This document shows positions 40,657 to 52,400 of a stretch of 64,000 bases of DNA, piece after piece. The stretch covers positions 372,001-436,000 of the forward strand of contig JAQMWT010000322.1 of the NCBI GenBank assembly GCA_029834535.1. The letters are read 5' to 3'. Below the pieces are notes generated by a model. It ran no database searches. It had not been told where the DNA came from and was given only the letters and a program-made list of their open reading frames with translations. Source of the stretch: Chrysophaeum taylorii (lineage: Eukaryota; Sar; Pelagophyceae; Pelagomonadales; Pelagomonadaceae). A program made the position numbers and the translations under genes. How positions within the stretch are numbered: position 1 is the first letter of the stretch; every line of letters begins with the position of its first letter.

Positions 40657-43600
40657 GGGAAAAGTCAAGTTTCCAACCACCATGTATGTTTGGTCACCGT
40701 AAATCCCCAACAAGTTTGGTCACTTAAGTTTAGTCAATCCGTATCTTGGCTGACTAAACTCATGCTTGAGGAAAGCAAGGATAGGGCTCGCTGACGAAAC
40801 AAGGCCCGCTGTGATCAAGCATTTAGAGGTTCTGCATGTCGCGTCGTGACTCCGGAGCGTCCTTCGACTTCGACACGGATGACGAGGAGGTCGATATCGA
40901 CGAGGGCTTCGCTCAGGTCGAGCGGGACCGTGCTGGTATCACGCTGACGTCGGGCGACGACGACACCAAGAACGGCAAGCGTGGCCTGACGAAGGTTAAC
41001 GACTGTGACAGATCGCCGCGTACGCTGTCGCAGCTCAGAATGTTCAAGCACCACGTTTCGCTGCTTTCACGCTACCCGACGAAATCCGAATTTAGTATGT
41101 GCGTTCGGGAAGAGGCCGAGTTGCAGCAGAAGATGGTCGACACGGGGGGCAAGCACAGCGTGCATAACATGATCAATACCGCGACGGCGTTGTCGTTCAA
41201 GTGTAAAGTAGAGGGCTGCGGCTTCTTTAAGCGCGCTGCTCGTCGTGATGGGCTTATAGACTTCGTCGTCACGCATGATGAACCTCACACCTGCACAGGA
41301 TTTTTTACACCGACGAAAACCCAGCCCAAGTCGAACTACCGCGCAGAGCACTTCTTAGAGGCCGTGACGACCATCATCAAGAAGGGCTCTATGGAGAGCA
41401 AGTCAGGAGGCACTACTCGGAAAAGGCGTCTGGTAGATGTCCACAACAACGTCATCAAGGAAAGGCTCAATGAGATGACGAACCGTGAGCATACACTCTC
41501 ATCCGTCGAGAACATCTAGCTCAAGTCCATCCTAGCGCTCTTGGGAAACGAGGAGAGGAACGCGGTATCAGCGGTGTCTTGCGCAGGTCTTGTTTGTGGC
41601 TGTTGTCCTGCGAGGAGGTGCATGTGTGTGATCAAACTTGTAATGTTCTGACCAAACTTTGTGACAAAACTTGTGACTGTATGACCAAACGTGTGACTTT
41701 ATGACCAAACTTTTGACTTGGTGACCAAACTTGTGTTTTTATGATCAAACTTATGTCCGTGTGATCAAACTTTGTGATTAAACTTGTAGCTTTCTGACCA
41801 AACTCTTTTGGTTTCGTGACCACACTTGAAAATCGTAGCTTGGTGTGTTAGTATACTTCGCCACATCTACCTTCACGTGTGTGCATCAAAGTCACACTTG
41901 TCATTCTCTTAGGCGGAGTTGCACGCTTGCCAGCGCGCGTTGCGAGCCCATGGTCATGCGGTTAAGTTGTATGGCGCGAAACAAGGAGATCTCCTGAAGG
42001 TATTCATGAAGAGGCTCAAGTCTGAGCACAAGTCGGAACAAGAGTTCAGGCATGGCTCCGACAGGAGCCGGTACAAGAGCTTAGACCTCAACGACTACAA
42101 GATCCCTGAAACGCTGCAGTCACCTGCCTTGGCTGATAGGAAGTTCTTCTTAGGTTATGTCGTCGTGTCGAAACCCGCCATACGCATGATGAATGCGGGC
42201 CTCCTGCGCCGGCAGGCGTTTATTGACGGCGCTCACTGCCTCGACAACCAGGTGATGATTTCTGTGACCGGCCGTGATGCCAACAACCACCTCGTGATGA
42301 TATCCACTTCGCGGTGGAACATGACCGAGTCTGCGGAATCGATCGGCAAGGTCATTAAACTGACCGTCGAGAACATCCCGCACAGAAACTGTCAGGGATT
42401 CGTCATAGTACAGGACTTCCAAAAGGGAGGCCTCATAGCGCACGTCACCGTGAGTGACCTCGCTAGCACCATTTGATTCATCGTCTAATTCCGATTCCTG
42501 CGCAGCATACGCCCGAGGCCGACGCCTTCTCGTGCAGTAAGTCTTTGATGAACTGTTTACTCTTCGTGAATACGTCCTATTCACAGTGAACCACGGCAGC
42601 GAGAACATCGCAAAGATCGCGGAATCCGGGGACGCCGCTATCTTTCGTCGCTTTGTTGAGGCGCCTACGAAGGCGGCCAGTGACGCTTTTCCTGCCGAAC
42701 TTTCTCCCAAGGCCCAGCGTTGGATGAGTCATAATCTCCTCGTTGCATTGAGTTTTCTGGCACTACAGGTTGCCAGTCGGCGCGAATATGCGCGAAAGCA
42801 TCTGAACGATCAGGAAGCAGACACCGTCACAGTGTTAGACGGGCCCAGGGCACTCTTTGGCACGAGTACGAACAACCCGGCGGAGGCTTTCAACAAGAAG
42901 CACATCAACGCGAGGTTATGCAACGGACCCAAATCCCTCCAGACCTTGTTCGCTGAGCAGGCAACGACCTACGCGGATACGAGCGCAGCGGCCATCCGGT
43001 GCGCAAAAACCGGCGAGAGGCTCACGTGAGTCTTCCTCGTGTTCGGATGCAAATTGTTGCGTCATTAGTTTCGTCTTGTCTTCGATCAAAATAGCGTGTT
43101 TTCGGCCAATAATCTCAAATACGTACGGGCCTACGGGCCTTTGTCTTTTCAGATCAAACTCCCGTTGTTATGTTACACTTGTCGGGTTGTTCTATGTGAT
43201 ATCTAAGCGTGAACCGTAGGCCCAACTACAATAATGATGCCCAAGTCAAGGTTGCAAAAAGCAAGACCCGGATAACAAGAGTTCAGCCTTACGGCGGCGG
43301 CGCTGGGGCCAATAAGGGGACGTTCTTGGTGTATGTCAAAGGTGACAACAATCAGCAACTTACGTCCGTCGTTGTTATCGGGCAGAAGGGATACGTGAAT
43401 TTTGAAGATTCGGAGCAACTCGACGTACTTTCCTGTAGCTGTGGCAACTACGCGCTCTCTCGCTTGCCGTGCGTTTGCATGATTGGAGCTCAGATAGCTC
43501 GCGGTGAGCGTGCTGAGGATCTCTATCCACTTTGGACCACGACGCAGCGTTGGGAAAATCAATATCGGGTCGGGGGAGTGTTTCCGATTCTCAACGCAAC

Positions 43601-45388
43601 GGAAATTGAATCGGCGCAAGGAGAAATTGAAGCCGAATGCAAAGAATGGCCAAGACGTTCGCCGGGTTGGACCCAGAAGGAACTGCAGCCCGGGTCGCCA
43701 GTAAAAAGCGGAGGAAAGGAGGCCGCAAAGCAACCGAGCCTCCCGAGCCTACCGAGCCTCCCGTGTCTACCGAGCCTCCCGCGTCTACCGAGCCTCCCGA
43801 GCCTACCGAGCCTCCCGCGTCTACCGAGCCTCCCGCGTCTACCGAGCCTCTCGCGTCTACCGAGCATCCCGCGTCTGCCAAGCCTCCCGCGTCTACAGCT
43901 CTCGCGTCTGCCGAGCCCCCGAACAAGCGGCAGAAAGAGTCGTCTACAAGCTCGTTTCCTCCCTGGTGGCCAACAGACAAAGAAGCGTGGGATCGTGCGC
44001 GCGCCGAGCTCACCACTACCCTCAATATGCTTACGGCGCGCGGAAGGAGTGTCAAATCAGTCCGGGTGATGGCTTCGGATGTGCCATATCCCGCTGCGCA
44101 GCCTAATCACTACGTTCCTGGAACAGTCACCTACGTCAGAAATAAGTTCACCGTCACGTACGACAACGGGGACGATACGGAGCGGTATGATGCGAACGAC
44201 GAAGACAAGGGAATCCTTGCCGAGCTGAGTATGGGGTACTTCTTACCTTTCGAGAATGATTCGGTGCGATATTTGAAGCCGAGTTCAATGATGTGTGTTT
44301 TTATGGGAGTGTCCAAGAATGTTTGTAGCAGCGAGCTCGTGTGACCCAAGGTCCTATCGGGCATGTACACCCAACGCACTCGACACGGAAACAACAGGCT
44401 TCGCGCAGGAATCCAATCAATCAGGACGGCCTACGCGTGCTCCACCGGCCAGAAAGCCTCGCTCCAAAGGACCCAGTGCGCCATGTTCTCCACTCGTTCA
44501 ACAAGGCTCACAGGTGACTTGTTTATTTCCAAGCTCCCGCGTCGACTTCAAATCCATGGTTCATTAACGCCCGGGGGGCACTTCGACATAGCCGTGTGGT
44601 TGCCTCGACAAGACCGCGACGACAACCTCCACAACACTATCAAGAGGCACCCTCCTTAGAACCTCTGATGCGCGCTCTCGACCCTGAATCGATTCGCAAA
44701 GACGCTCTCCCTCTCGGATTTTGGGATCCAGAATGGGGTGATCCGTGTCACGCTGACCATTTACCTGTTGTCTTTTGGCGTCCGCCTCTTGCCGAAGAAT
44801 GGCGGACGACCACGGCAACAGCACCATGGTGAGTCGCGGTATGGGATGCTCCTACGATGGAAGGTGCGAGAATGGGCCCAGCTTAACCGCGTCAAGCCGT
44901 GGGAAACTGCTGGCGAGGCCGCGCGTCGCAGCCCTCAATATGCGAAGCTCCTTGCGTATCGCCGCGCTGCCTTAGGATCTCCTTCTAAGGCGGTCATGGG
45001 GGGGTGTCCATGCCGCGCGTGTAACGCCACGGTAGATTCTGCGTAGCTGCAGCACCTAGCTCTCGTTTTGAAAGCATTTTCGCACCAAAAGCGCTCACGC
45101 GCCCCCTTGAAAAGCCTCCTTAAGTTTGATTTTAAAAGCCGAAGTTTGGTCAATATTGTGGAAGTTTGAGGAGTAGTGATCAAACTTGTTGACCAAACTT
45201 ACAAGGAAATTAATCAAATTTGAATGGTTGATTGATCAAACTTAATGCAACTTCGGAGTGACCAAACTTAACTGACCAAACTTCTATGAAAAGTGACCAC
45301 ACTTGTGAGTTTTTCCTTAATCATACATCAAAATCGAGCAAACATGAAAGAAATTCACCAAACTTGTTGACCAAACTTGACCGATCCC
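40657..45388 (+). mobile_element. Mutator-like (MULE) DNA transposon with TIRs and 9-bp target duplication
   Basis: The direct repeat TTAAAATTA flanks the element (40648-40656 and 45389-45397); 9 bp is the classic MULE duplication. The ends are inverted: GGGAAAAGTCAAGTTT on the left and the complement of GGGATCGGTCAAGTTT on the right (13 of 16 match). Just inside both ends are arrays of a GACCAAACTT motif, in opposite orientation at the two ends (40690-40770 and about 45140-45385), as expected for transposase-binding subterminal repeats. A third array lies inside (about 41625-41825). The transposase gene occupies 40836-~44344. The region 44345-45050 has further frame fragments of unknown function. 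The intact target duplication suggests a fairly recent insertion. Confidence 0.85.
40836..44344 (+). CDS. MULE transposase with introns, SWIM finger and C-terminal extension
   Basis: Exon 1 starts at 40836. It holds a zinc-finger DNA-binding region (FKCKVEGCGFF ... VTHDEPHTC). Exon 2 is 41913-42449, with the first catalytic Asp in RRQAFIDGAHC and the second in IVQDFQKGGLIA. Micro-exon 3 is 42506-42536 (31 nt). Exon 4 is 42587-43025, with the catalytic Glu in TSTNNPAEAFNKKH. Exon 5 starts at 43208, with the SWIM-like CSCGNYALSRLPCVCM (last ligand Cys rather than His). Introns 2-4 (56, 50 and 182 bp) have GTGAGT/GTAAGT donors and keep frame exactly. The end of exon 1 is unresolved: the open frame stops at 41519. 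Near 43640 the frame changes. Downstream, in another frame, come TEPPAST repeats, a basic PNKRQKE and a Tudor-like YVRNKFTVTYDNGDDTERYD. All three DDE residues are present, so activity is possible but not shown. Confidence 0.75.
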
Positions 45389-45403
45389 TTAAAATTAAAA
45401 GTG

Positions 45404-45477
45404 GCTGAGGCGTTTAAAACACCGACCTTAAGCATTCAAAACATACTGGGCAGTGCTGGTATTTTAAACGCCTCAGC
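45404..45477. mobile_element. 74-bp MITE-like inverted repeat
   Basis: Left arm GCTGAGGCGTTTAAAACACC (45404-45423) pairs with right arm 45458-45477 at 19 of 20 positions, leaving a 34-bp centre. It starts 7 bp after the MULE target duplication. No coding capacity. Could be a tiny MITE or a folded RNA; no clear target duplication was seen. Confidence 0.5.
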
Positions 45478-46491
45478 TACACATCGCATGTTTAATAATT
45501 AGCAACTCCGCAAGGCTTCAAGAGCCACATCGCAGAAGAATAAGAAAAAGCTCATCTTCCAGGCTCGAAGAGCCAGAAGGAGGAAACGTGGAAGGGAAGA
45601 CAAAGGAGCGAGGAGGGCGCACGGTTTCCATAGAGCGGGGCTGGTGGTGTTTAATGCTCCTGCCGTATCTGGGGGCTTCAATTCGGAGCACGCTGATCGA
45701 CACGGCCTCGTCGCGCAGCACTGCGGCCCCCAACTGCCCGCCGCGGGTGCCCGACTCGAATTTGAGCGACATACTGCCGATATGCCGGGGCCAACAGCTA
45801 TCGTAAGAGTTATTAATCCAGGTTAATTCCGGCGGATATAAACCCGGTTATTAACTGGTGAAATATTCGATCACCAGTACGAAGAAGTTTGTCCCCTGTG
45901 ATAAAGGTACGGTTAAGCAAATCGTGCAACTCCGATCTGGCTCTAAGGCCCTCATGACACGGGAATTTTAGGGTTGCGTTTTGTGGGACAATGCGAAAGA
46001 CGCAAAGCCAGTTTCGTATTCAAGTTCGAAAGTAGGCGTTGGATCGGCCACCTGGTGGTCAGGGCTGGAACGCATGAGTCATGATGATGTTGTCTGCGAG
46101 CGCCGCGTAAGCGCCCAATGCGCGGCTTAGATCCTTGGTTTTCGAAATCCGTTCACCGCGGCCATAATCCAGCCGGAAAGGCTTGGCCAACAACCTCTCC
46201 TCAAGCACCCGCACGTACACCCCCCCTTCTTAGCAGTCGACCTTCAAAAATCTCTCCTCCTGCCCTTCGACTGCGACTTTTGGCTCCCAAGCGGGCGGCG
46301 TCCCAAGCGGGTGTCATGCAAGAAGAGGAGAAAATGTTAACCCGAAGTACACGACGACATATGTCCACGGGGAGAGGCGGTTGGGGGGTCGGATGAAACT
46401 CGTGAGAGGACCGGAAGGAATAGAGACAGACGAGCGTTGGAATCCAGCCCGAAGAATGACGTATAGACATGATTCGTGCTCCGTGCGTGGA
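45478..46491. other. Spacer 3' of paralogue B
   Basis: No supported gene. Contains a perfect 8-bp hairpin (ACTGGTGA at 45854-45861, TCACCAGT at 45871-45878) and one copy of the dispersed AGCAGTCGAC motif at 46232-46241. Short frames at 45.5-45.8 kb on both strands lack family signals. Confidence 0.5.
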
Positions 46492-49400
46492 TTAGCCCGA
46501 TGGATGGGTCGATACCACGGATGGCTGTTCGGAGGCTGAGGGTGTTGATATTGTCATCTGGTCGTTTGCAGTTTGAGGATGCACGTGGGCCGTCGATGCC
46601 GAGCTACACGTTGAGCTTGGAAAAGATAGATGCAGCGTTGATTGAGTTGAGGAGCCCAAAGACTCGTTCTCAAAGTCGACTACCAAGGTGTCGTGACCCG
46701 GGAGGCTTGAAACATAGTCTCCGTCCGCACCGAATTCAATCTGCAAATTGCCGTCACGCTCAGATGATGGCTCTTCACAATCATCATCGAGCATGCGTGC
46801 GAGATACTCGGACTCTTTATCGATCAACTCATCATAATGATCATCAGTGTTGCGCGAGACTTCAGAAGACCGTATTTCATTGACAGCTTCGTTACTATCA
46901 TAAAGTATTTCGGGTTGTTCTTTGACGATCTGTTCCTCAAAGTCGTTGACGCTAACGACGTCGTCGAGCGATCTCGAGGACGACAGCAATCGGTCGATGT
47001 GCCTCGAGGGTGCGATCCGCTTATGGTGCTTGGCATCAATGACGACCTTAGCCCGCCTCGAATTCAGAAGCTTGATGATGAGGGTGATGAAGAGGCCAAG
47101 AACGATCGATACTATGGCCACCGCAATGTAGTTGATCACCTCCGACGTGCTGTTTGGCTTTCGCCGAGCTAGGTTGAATCCTTGCGGCAACTCTGCGTGC
47201 GTCGCTATTACTGCGGAGAGCACCACGACACCCACAGTAAGTTCCTCTAAGACGACTTCTTGGTACTGTGTCGGAGCGGCCAGGATTATCGAGGTCAAGA
47301 AGAGTCCAAAACGCGTGCCTGGGGACGGCCTAAAGACCGAATCGCGGTAAATCGCGCTGAGATTACCGAGGACGAAGTGTGGGTCCTCTTCCAGTTCGGG
47401 ATTATCTAAGGAGCGCGCAGAGAGCATCGACGACAAGCCACTGCGCACAGAGAGCATCGACGACAAGCTGCCCATGCGAGGATCCACGCCGATGTGTTCG
47501 CCACGCATGAGTGCTTGGCCGAGTGTGGTCTCGGCCAACCATGGACACATAAGTGCAAGGTAACAGGCCGCCGAGTCCGGCAGCGGAGTCAGATACGGAA
47601 AGCGACGCAACTCGCTTGGATGCTTGAGGTGTTCGAGGTGTTCCCGTAGTAGTGCGGGCAAGCAAACATCAAAAAACACAATCTCGATCGGCAAGACAAG
47701 GCCGAAGTAGAATGCAACAACGACACAGAAGGCAACCAGCACAAGCTTGGCTCTGTCGACCGTAATCAGTGTCGCAACCTGCGCTGTGAACGCACACACA
47801 CCGACAAGAAACAGAAAAACGACAAACCACGCGCTGAGATATGCCCAAACCGGTGGCGCATCCTCCCGAACCTTTATCTGGTAGAGAGCGCGATCCTCAG
47901 TTTTAGCGTAGACCTTACGCTCGACGGGTGTGAGCCTGTCGAAGCGCTCGCGTTCTATCACCTTCATCATGCGATAGTTGTACGAGTACTCATCGCTTTT
48001 CAACTTCTCATAGAGCTCGACAGCCGCACGAAGGTGTCCCTTGACAATCTTGGCAATCTCGGCCTCCCACGTCGATTTGCTCGCGACCCAGCCCCAAGAA
48101 TCGAATAAATCTGCTTCCATCACTTCGAGAATGTGCAGGCTTCGTCGGCCGGCTTGATCGTTCCACGACCCCGAAGCCATGATGTCTCGCAACTCTTGGC
48201 GGCGCAAATAAACACCATGTTGTATATGACGAGCGAGCTCCCGGATGAGATAAGTCTCGCTCGCCACCCCCCATGCGCCCACAATACTGCGCTGCGAATT
48301 GTTCATAGAATTTCTTGAGCTCAATCTCCTTGTCAGGCTATGTCGCCCGCTTGTCGCGGCGTGTTTGACCGTGAGGATGCTCAAACGTTTTGCGGCCGAC
48401 AGGGGCGCGCGCTTCGCAGGATGCGGGTACGACTTGTTCCAGAAAAAGTTGACTCCCTCTTCGCCGCTTTGGGAAATGCGATTCGATCCAATACTCCAAA
48501 CCGACGACCTCCGAGAGGCTGACTCAGAGACTATGTCAATCCACCCCTGAAGTGCTGAAATGGGCAAAGACTCTACATCGTCGGCCCTGTGGGAGGTCGT
48601 ATGTGTCTCATCTTCTTTGCCGTCGCCGTCGTCGTCCTTGTCGTCAAAGTCGCCAGACTGCTTCTGCTCGGTTGATGCAGCCAAAGAGGAACTCTGACCT
48701 AACGCAGAAGAGTTGGTGGCCTGACGCTCAAGCAAGGCAGTGCCACTTGACCACATACATCTCAAAGCTGCTGGAATAGGCGCGAGCAGGTAGTCATCCA
48801 TGAGCCAGTCACCAAACGCAAGTAAAAGGATGACAAGCGGCTGGATGAGGAACACCATAACGACGTGGTCTGAGGCTACAGCAACACCTCGGCCCATCTT
48901 GATGTTGACCTTATAGAAGAAAACAAGCTTCACCATACAAGTAAGGTGCACGGAGAGAATAAAAAGTAGAGGAAATATCCGCTCTGGGTATTTACGCAAG
49001 AGTCACTGCAAGCATCCCATCGGCATAATTTCCTTCTCGAAGCCAAGCTCTCCACTTGGCTGCACGACAATTCATTGTGCTTGCCGCAATCTTCCTTCGG
49101 ATACTCCCACACTATTTCGAGGCCTACGGCAACCAAGATCACAAGTAACTCCATGCCGAACTTCCATGCCCGCATGCGGCGAGGCACGCGTTTACCTGTG
49201 CAGTAAAGGCAGCGTCACAGCGAGCAATGCCACACGATGAGCAGCATATCACCGCACGCAACATTTTCTGAAGCAATCACGGTCGCAATGTGGTCTCGAC
49301 ACTGGCATTAGCTGTAAACCATAATCATGTTGAGGATAGGGTGGCGGGAGATGATAACATCTTTCAACCGATCCCTATCCTGTGAAACGAACGATGCGTG

Positions 49401-52400
49401 TATCGTAGTCCGTATAGCGAAACCCATCGACTCGACATGTCTGTCCCGGAGGTCCAAAACCTCCCCAAGGCCCGCCCAAATGAACGTAAATCCCAGAATA
49501 ACAGATGTCGCGATAAGCATGAGGAGAGAGGCCCTTAGCGTCGGTTTTGTCTCAAAGACCTCCGTGTATCGAGATATTGTGTCTAAGATTTCGTCGATGG
49601 TCGAGTAATGACTGCTTTTCTGTGAATTGCTGATGGTGCAATCACATGTTGCAACCCCTCCGTCTTCGGTACCAATGATTTGGCAAAAGTCCGGTACAAC
49701 CCAGCGACCGTCGCTCCACATAGCACACGCCGGCCACGTGGTGTTGCACGACATCTCCACAGAGCTGGGCGTGCCATCGCAAAAGAGCGTGCGGTTAGCT
49801 TTGCTGTTCGGGCACGCGACCGATTTGAGGCCTACAAATCCGCACTCACAAGTTGCACTGACAGTTTCGTTCGACAATGTCGCATTCCCCAACTTCACTA
49901 TATCACCGCCCGCAATGTCTAGAGTGACCGTTGTCTCGCCATATTGAATGTCGATGTCATATTCGTCCGTCGCCGCAAAGTACAACTGGAGGGTGTCTGA
50001 TGTGGACACAGACCCTGGAATGGTGTTGAATGGGTTGATTGTGAACTCGGTCAAAGAAACATCGTACTGCACGTCGTGGCTCGCATCGATAGACACCGAC
50101 GCATTCATCATCTGCGTCGTAACTTCGAAAATCTGGTCATGATGAGGTGACGTGCGCTGACTTACGGTGCGCACAAAGTCCGCGCTTGCTTCTACGAATT
50201 CCTCGTTATATACGAGTGTATCTCGCTGAGCGGCAGTAAGTGACTCAATTGAATCGAAGAGAGTATTGGCAGCTTCTGTGTTGTTTGCAACAGCACTGAA
50301 CACGGCACCTTCGAGGATGTTCGAAATTACTTCCAGTATTAACGTTGGCACTTGAGAGCTCGAGGAACCTAGACCAACCTCCTCAATATGCGCAGTGACA
50401 TCCCTTATCAACTCAAGTGCCGTTACTGCGGCCTCTGCAGACAGTGCGACTGGATCATCCACAAGATAAAGTAACGTACTCGCTGTTTGCGTGAGCTCTG
50501 AGAGTGATGAAGTATCAACAAACATCTCAAAGCTCGTATTGACTGTGCGAACGAGACTTTCGAGCACAACTGTGTCATTCTGCACATACGACACGGCCGC
50601 TATGGTGGTTTGGCATATATCATCAAATGACTCCCCTTCAAACGCAACCTTCAGAGCTTCAGTGAGCAGTTCATTAAATTCGGAGTCTGAAGTCCCAGAA
50701 TCTGTGACTACGCTCGCGATTGTCCCAGCAGATCCTTGGGCCCCGAGCAAATCTGTTACGACAACAGTAAGCGTCAAGTTAGGAACACCCGCGGGAAGTC
50801 GCGTGTCAAGCACAGCCGAGAGATTGTTAGCCGCCTGCAAGACGGCATCGGCATCCGACGTCGCGCTTGGCCCAGTCCAGAATTCATAATGAAATGGAAG
50901 CTCGTCGCCCTCCCATTCCGGGGCGCGTAGGTCAAACAAATCAAAGTAGGCGATGCCTTCCCTAGGGGCCACAAAAAGCCATCCTGAGTGCGGAGAAGTG
51001 CGAACTTGGACATCGACATGGGCGCTCACGCTTGAGCCATCCGTCCAAGCATCTAGCAAGAAGGTGTAGTCGTTTCCAGAAACAAGAGAATTTGCAGAGA
51101 TGACAAGGTGATGGTTCATGCTATCTCTAAAAGCTGGTTCGGAGATCGAGAGTGTCGTTCGCGCTAACTCATGAAGCTGTCGATTCTCCACAAACGACCC
51201 GCTTACCAAACTCCAGGTCGCGTTGACATGTGCTCTTGCCTCCTCACTTTCTTCGAGTTGGCGTCGTCTGACCACATTAGATGGCACACTGATCTCGCCA
51301 CGAATGACCAACTTGTCCGTAGAGAGTGTGACATTCTCAGTAAAAAGCAAGACCATGAGTGACTTTGAGTCAGCAGGTTCTGTCAGTGCCTTTGCAGGCG
51401 CGAGCGTTGATGGACTTGCGCTAGAAAATTCAACCGGGGCTTTTGTTATGACGAACGTCGGTTGCAGTTGCGATGTTTGGTGGGACGGTGCCAGCTCCGC
51501 ACTCGAAGCGAATGGCGTTCCCACCACCGATGCTGAGGGTGATCTACTGGGGTCGGCTGAAAGTTCAGTTGAATCCGTCAGTGATGACCCGATTGGTAGC
51601 TGTGAATGAGATCGCGTTGGCAGCGTGGAGTCAAATTCGCTGGATGGCATAGCTGTGCTTGCCCCATTATGTTTTGGCTGCGGCTGCATCGTTGGGCTCA
51701 AGGTACCGAGGGATGTCGGAATCGAATACGCCTGGGGACTTGCCGACGGAGCGTGCGAGTTAGCAATTGACGGACCGAGCGTGCTTGGGGTCGGCGTGCT
51801 TGGGCTCTGGGGTCGGCGTGCCTGGGCTGGCGTGCTTGGGCTCGGCGAGCTTGGGCTCGGCGTGCTTGGGCTCGGCGTGCTTGGGCTCGGCGAGCTTGGG
51901 CTCGGCGAGCTTGGGCTCGGCGAGCTTGGGCTCGGCGTGCTTGGGCTCGGCGTGCTTGGGATCGGCGAGATTGAGTCCGGCATGCTTGGGCTTGGGCTTG
52001 GCGTGCTTGGACTGAGAGTCATCCTGATTGGATAAGGTGACACAGCAGTCGGAAACGTGGATGGTACAAATGACGGCATAAAGCTGTGCCGCTCGGTTGG
52101 CTCATTTATTACGTTCTGCGCCGTTGGGCTGTGCGAGCGCGAGATGGGGGCGATTGACGGAGCCAGACTGGTATGGCTTAGCTGCATGTATGGCGCGAGG
52201 GAGGTGGGCTCGGCGATGTCAGTGGCACTCGAAGGATGGTAACTTGACGGTGAGGCCACTGGAGCTGGAGACAGTAGCAATTCAAGGTCGCCGCTCTCCA
52301 AATCACCTGTTGCGCCAAACGAGAGTGCCGTGGGAGGCATCGAGGTAGACGAGCTCCATGGTTTGACTGTCGAGCTTGAAATTGGCATGGCTAAAGGCAA

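Noticed and set aside
44345-45050. Second MULE gene
   Set aside because: Several short frames (e.g. DALPLGFWDPEWGDP, VREWAQLNRVKPWETAGEAARRS) may be spliced pieces, but they lie in different frames and no family or consistent splice path was evident.
45850-46060. tRNA or other structured RNA gene
   Set aside because: An 8-bp hairpin and a TTCGA-like loop are present, but no cloverleaf with acceptor stem could be folded by eye. No tRNA or rRNA was found in the window.
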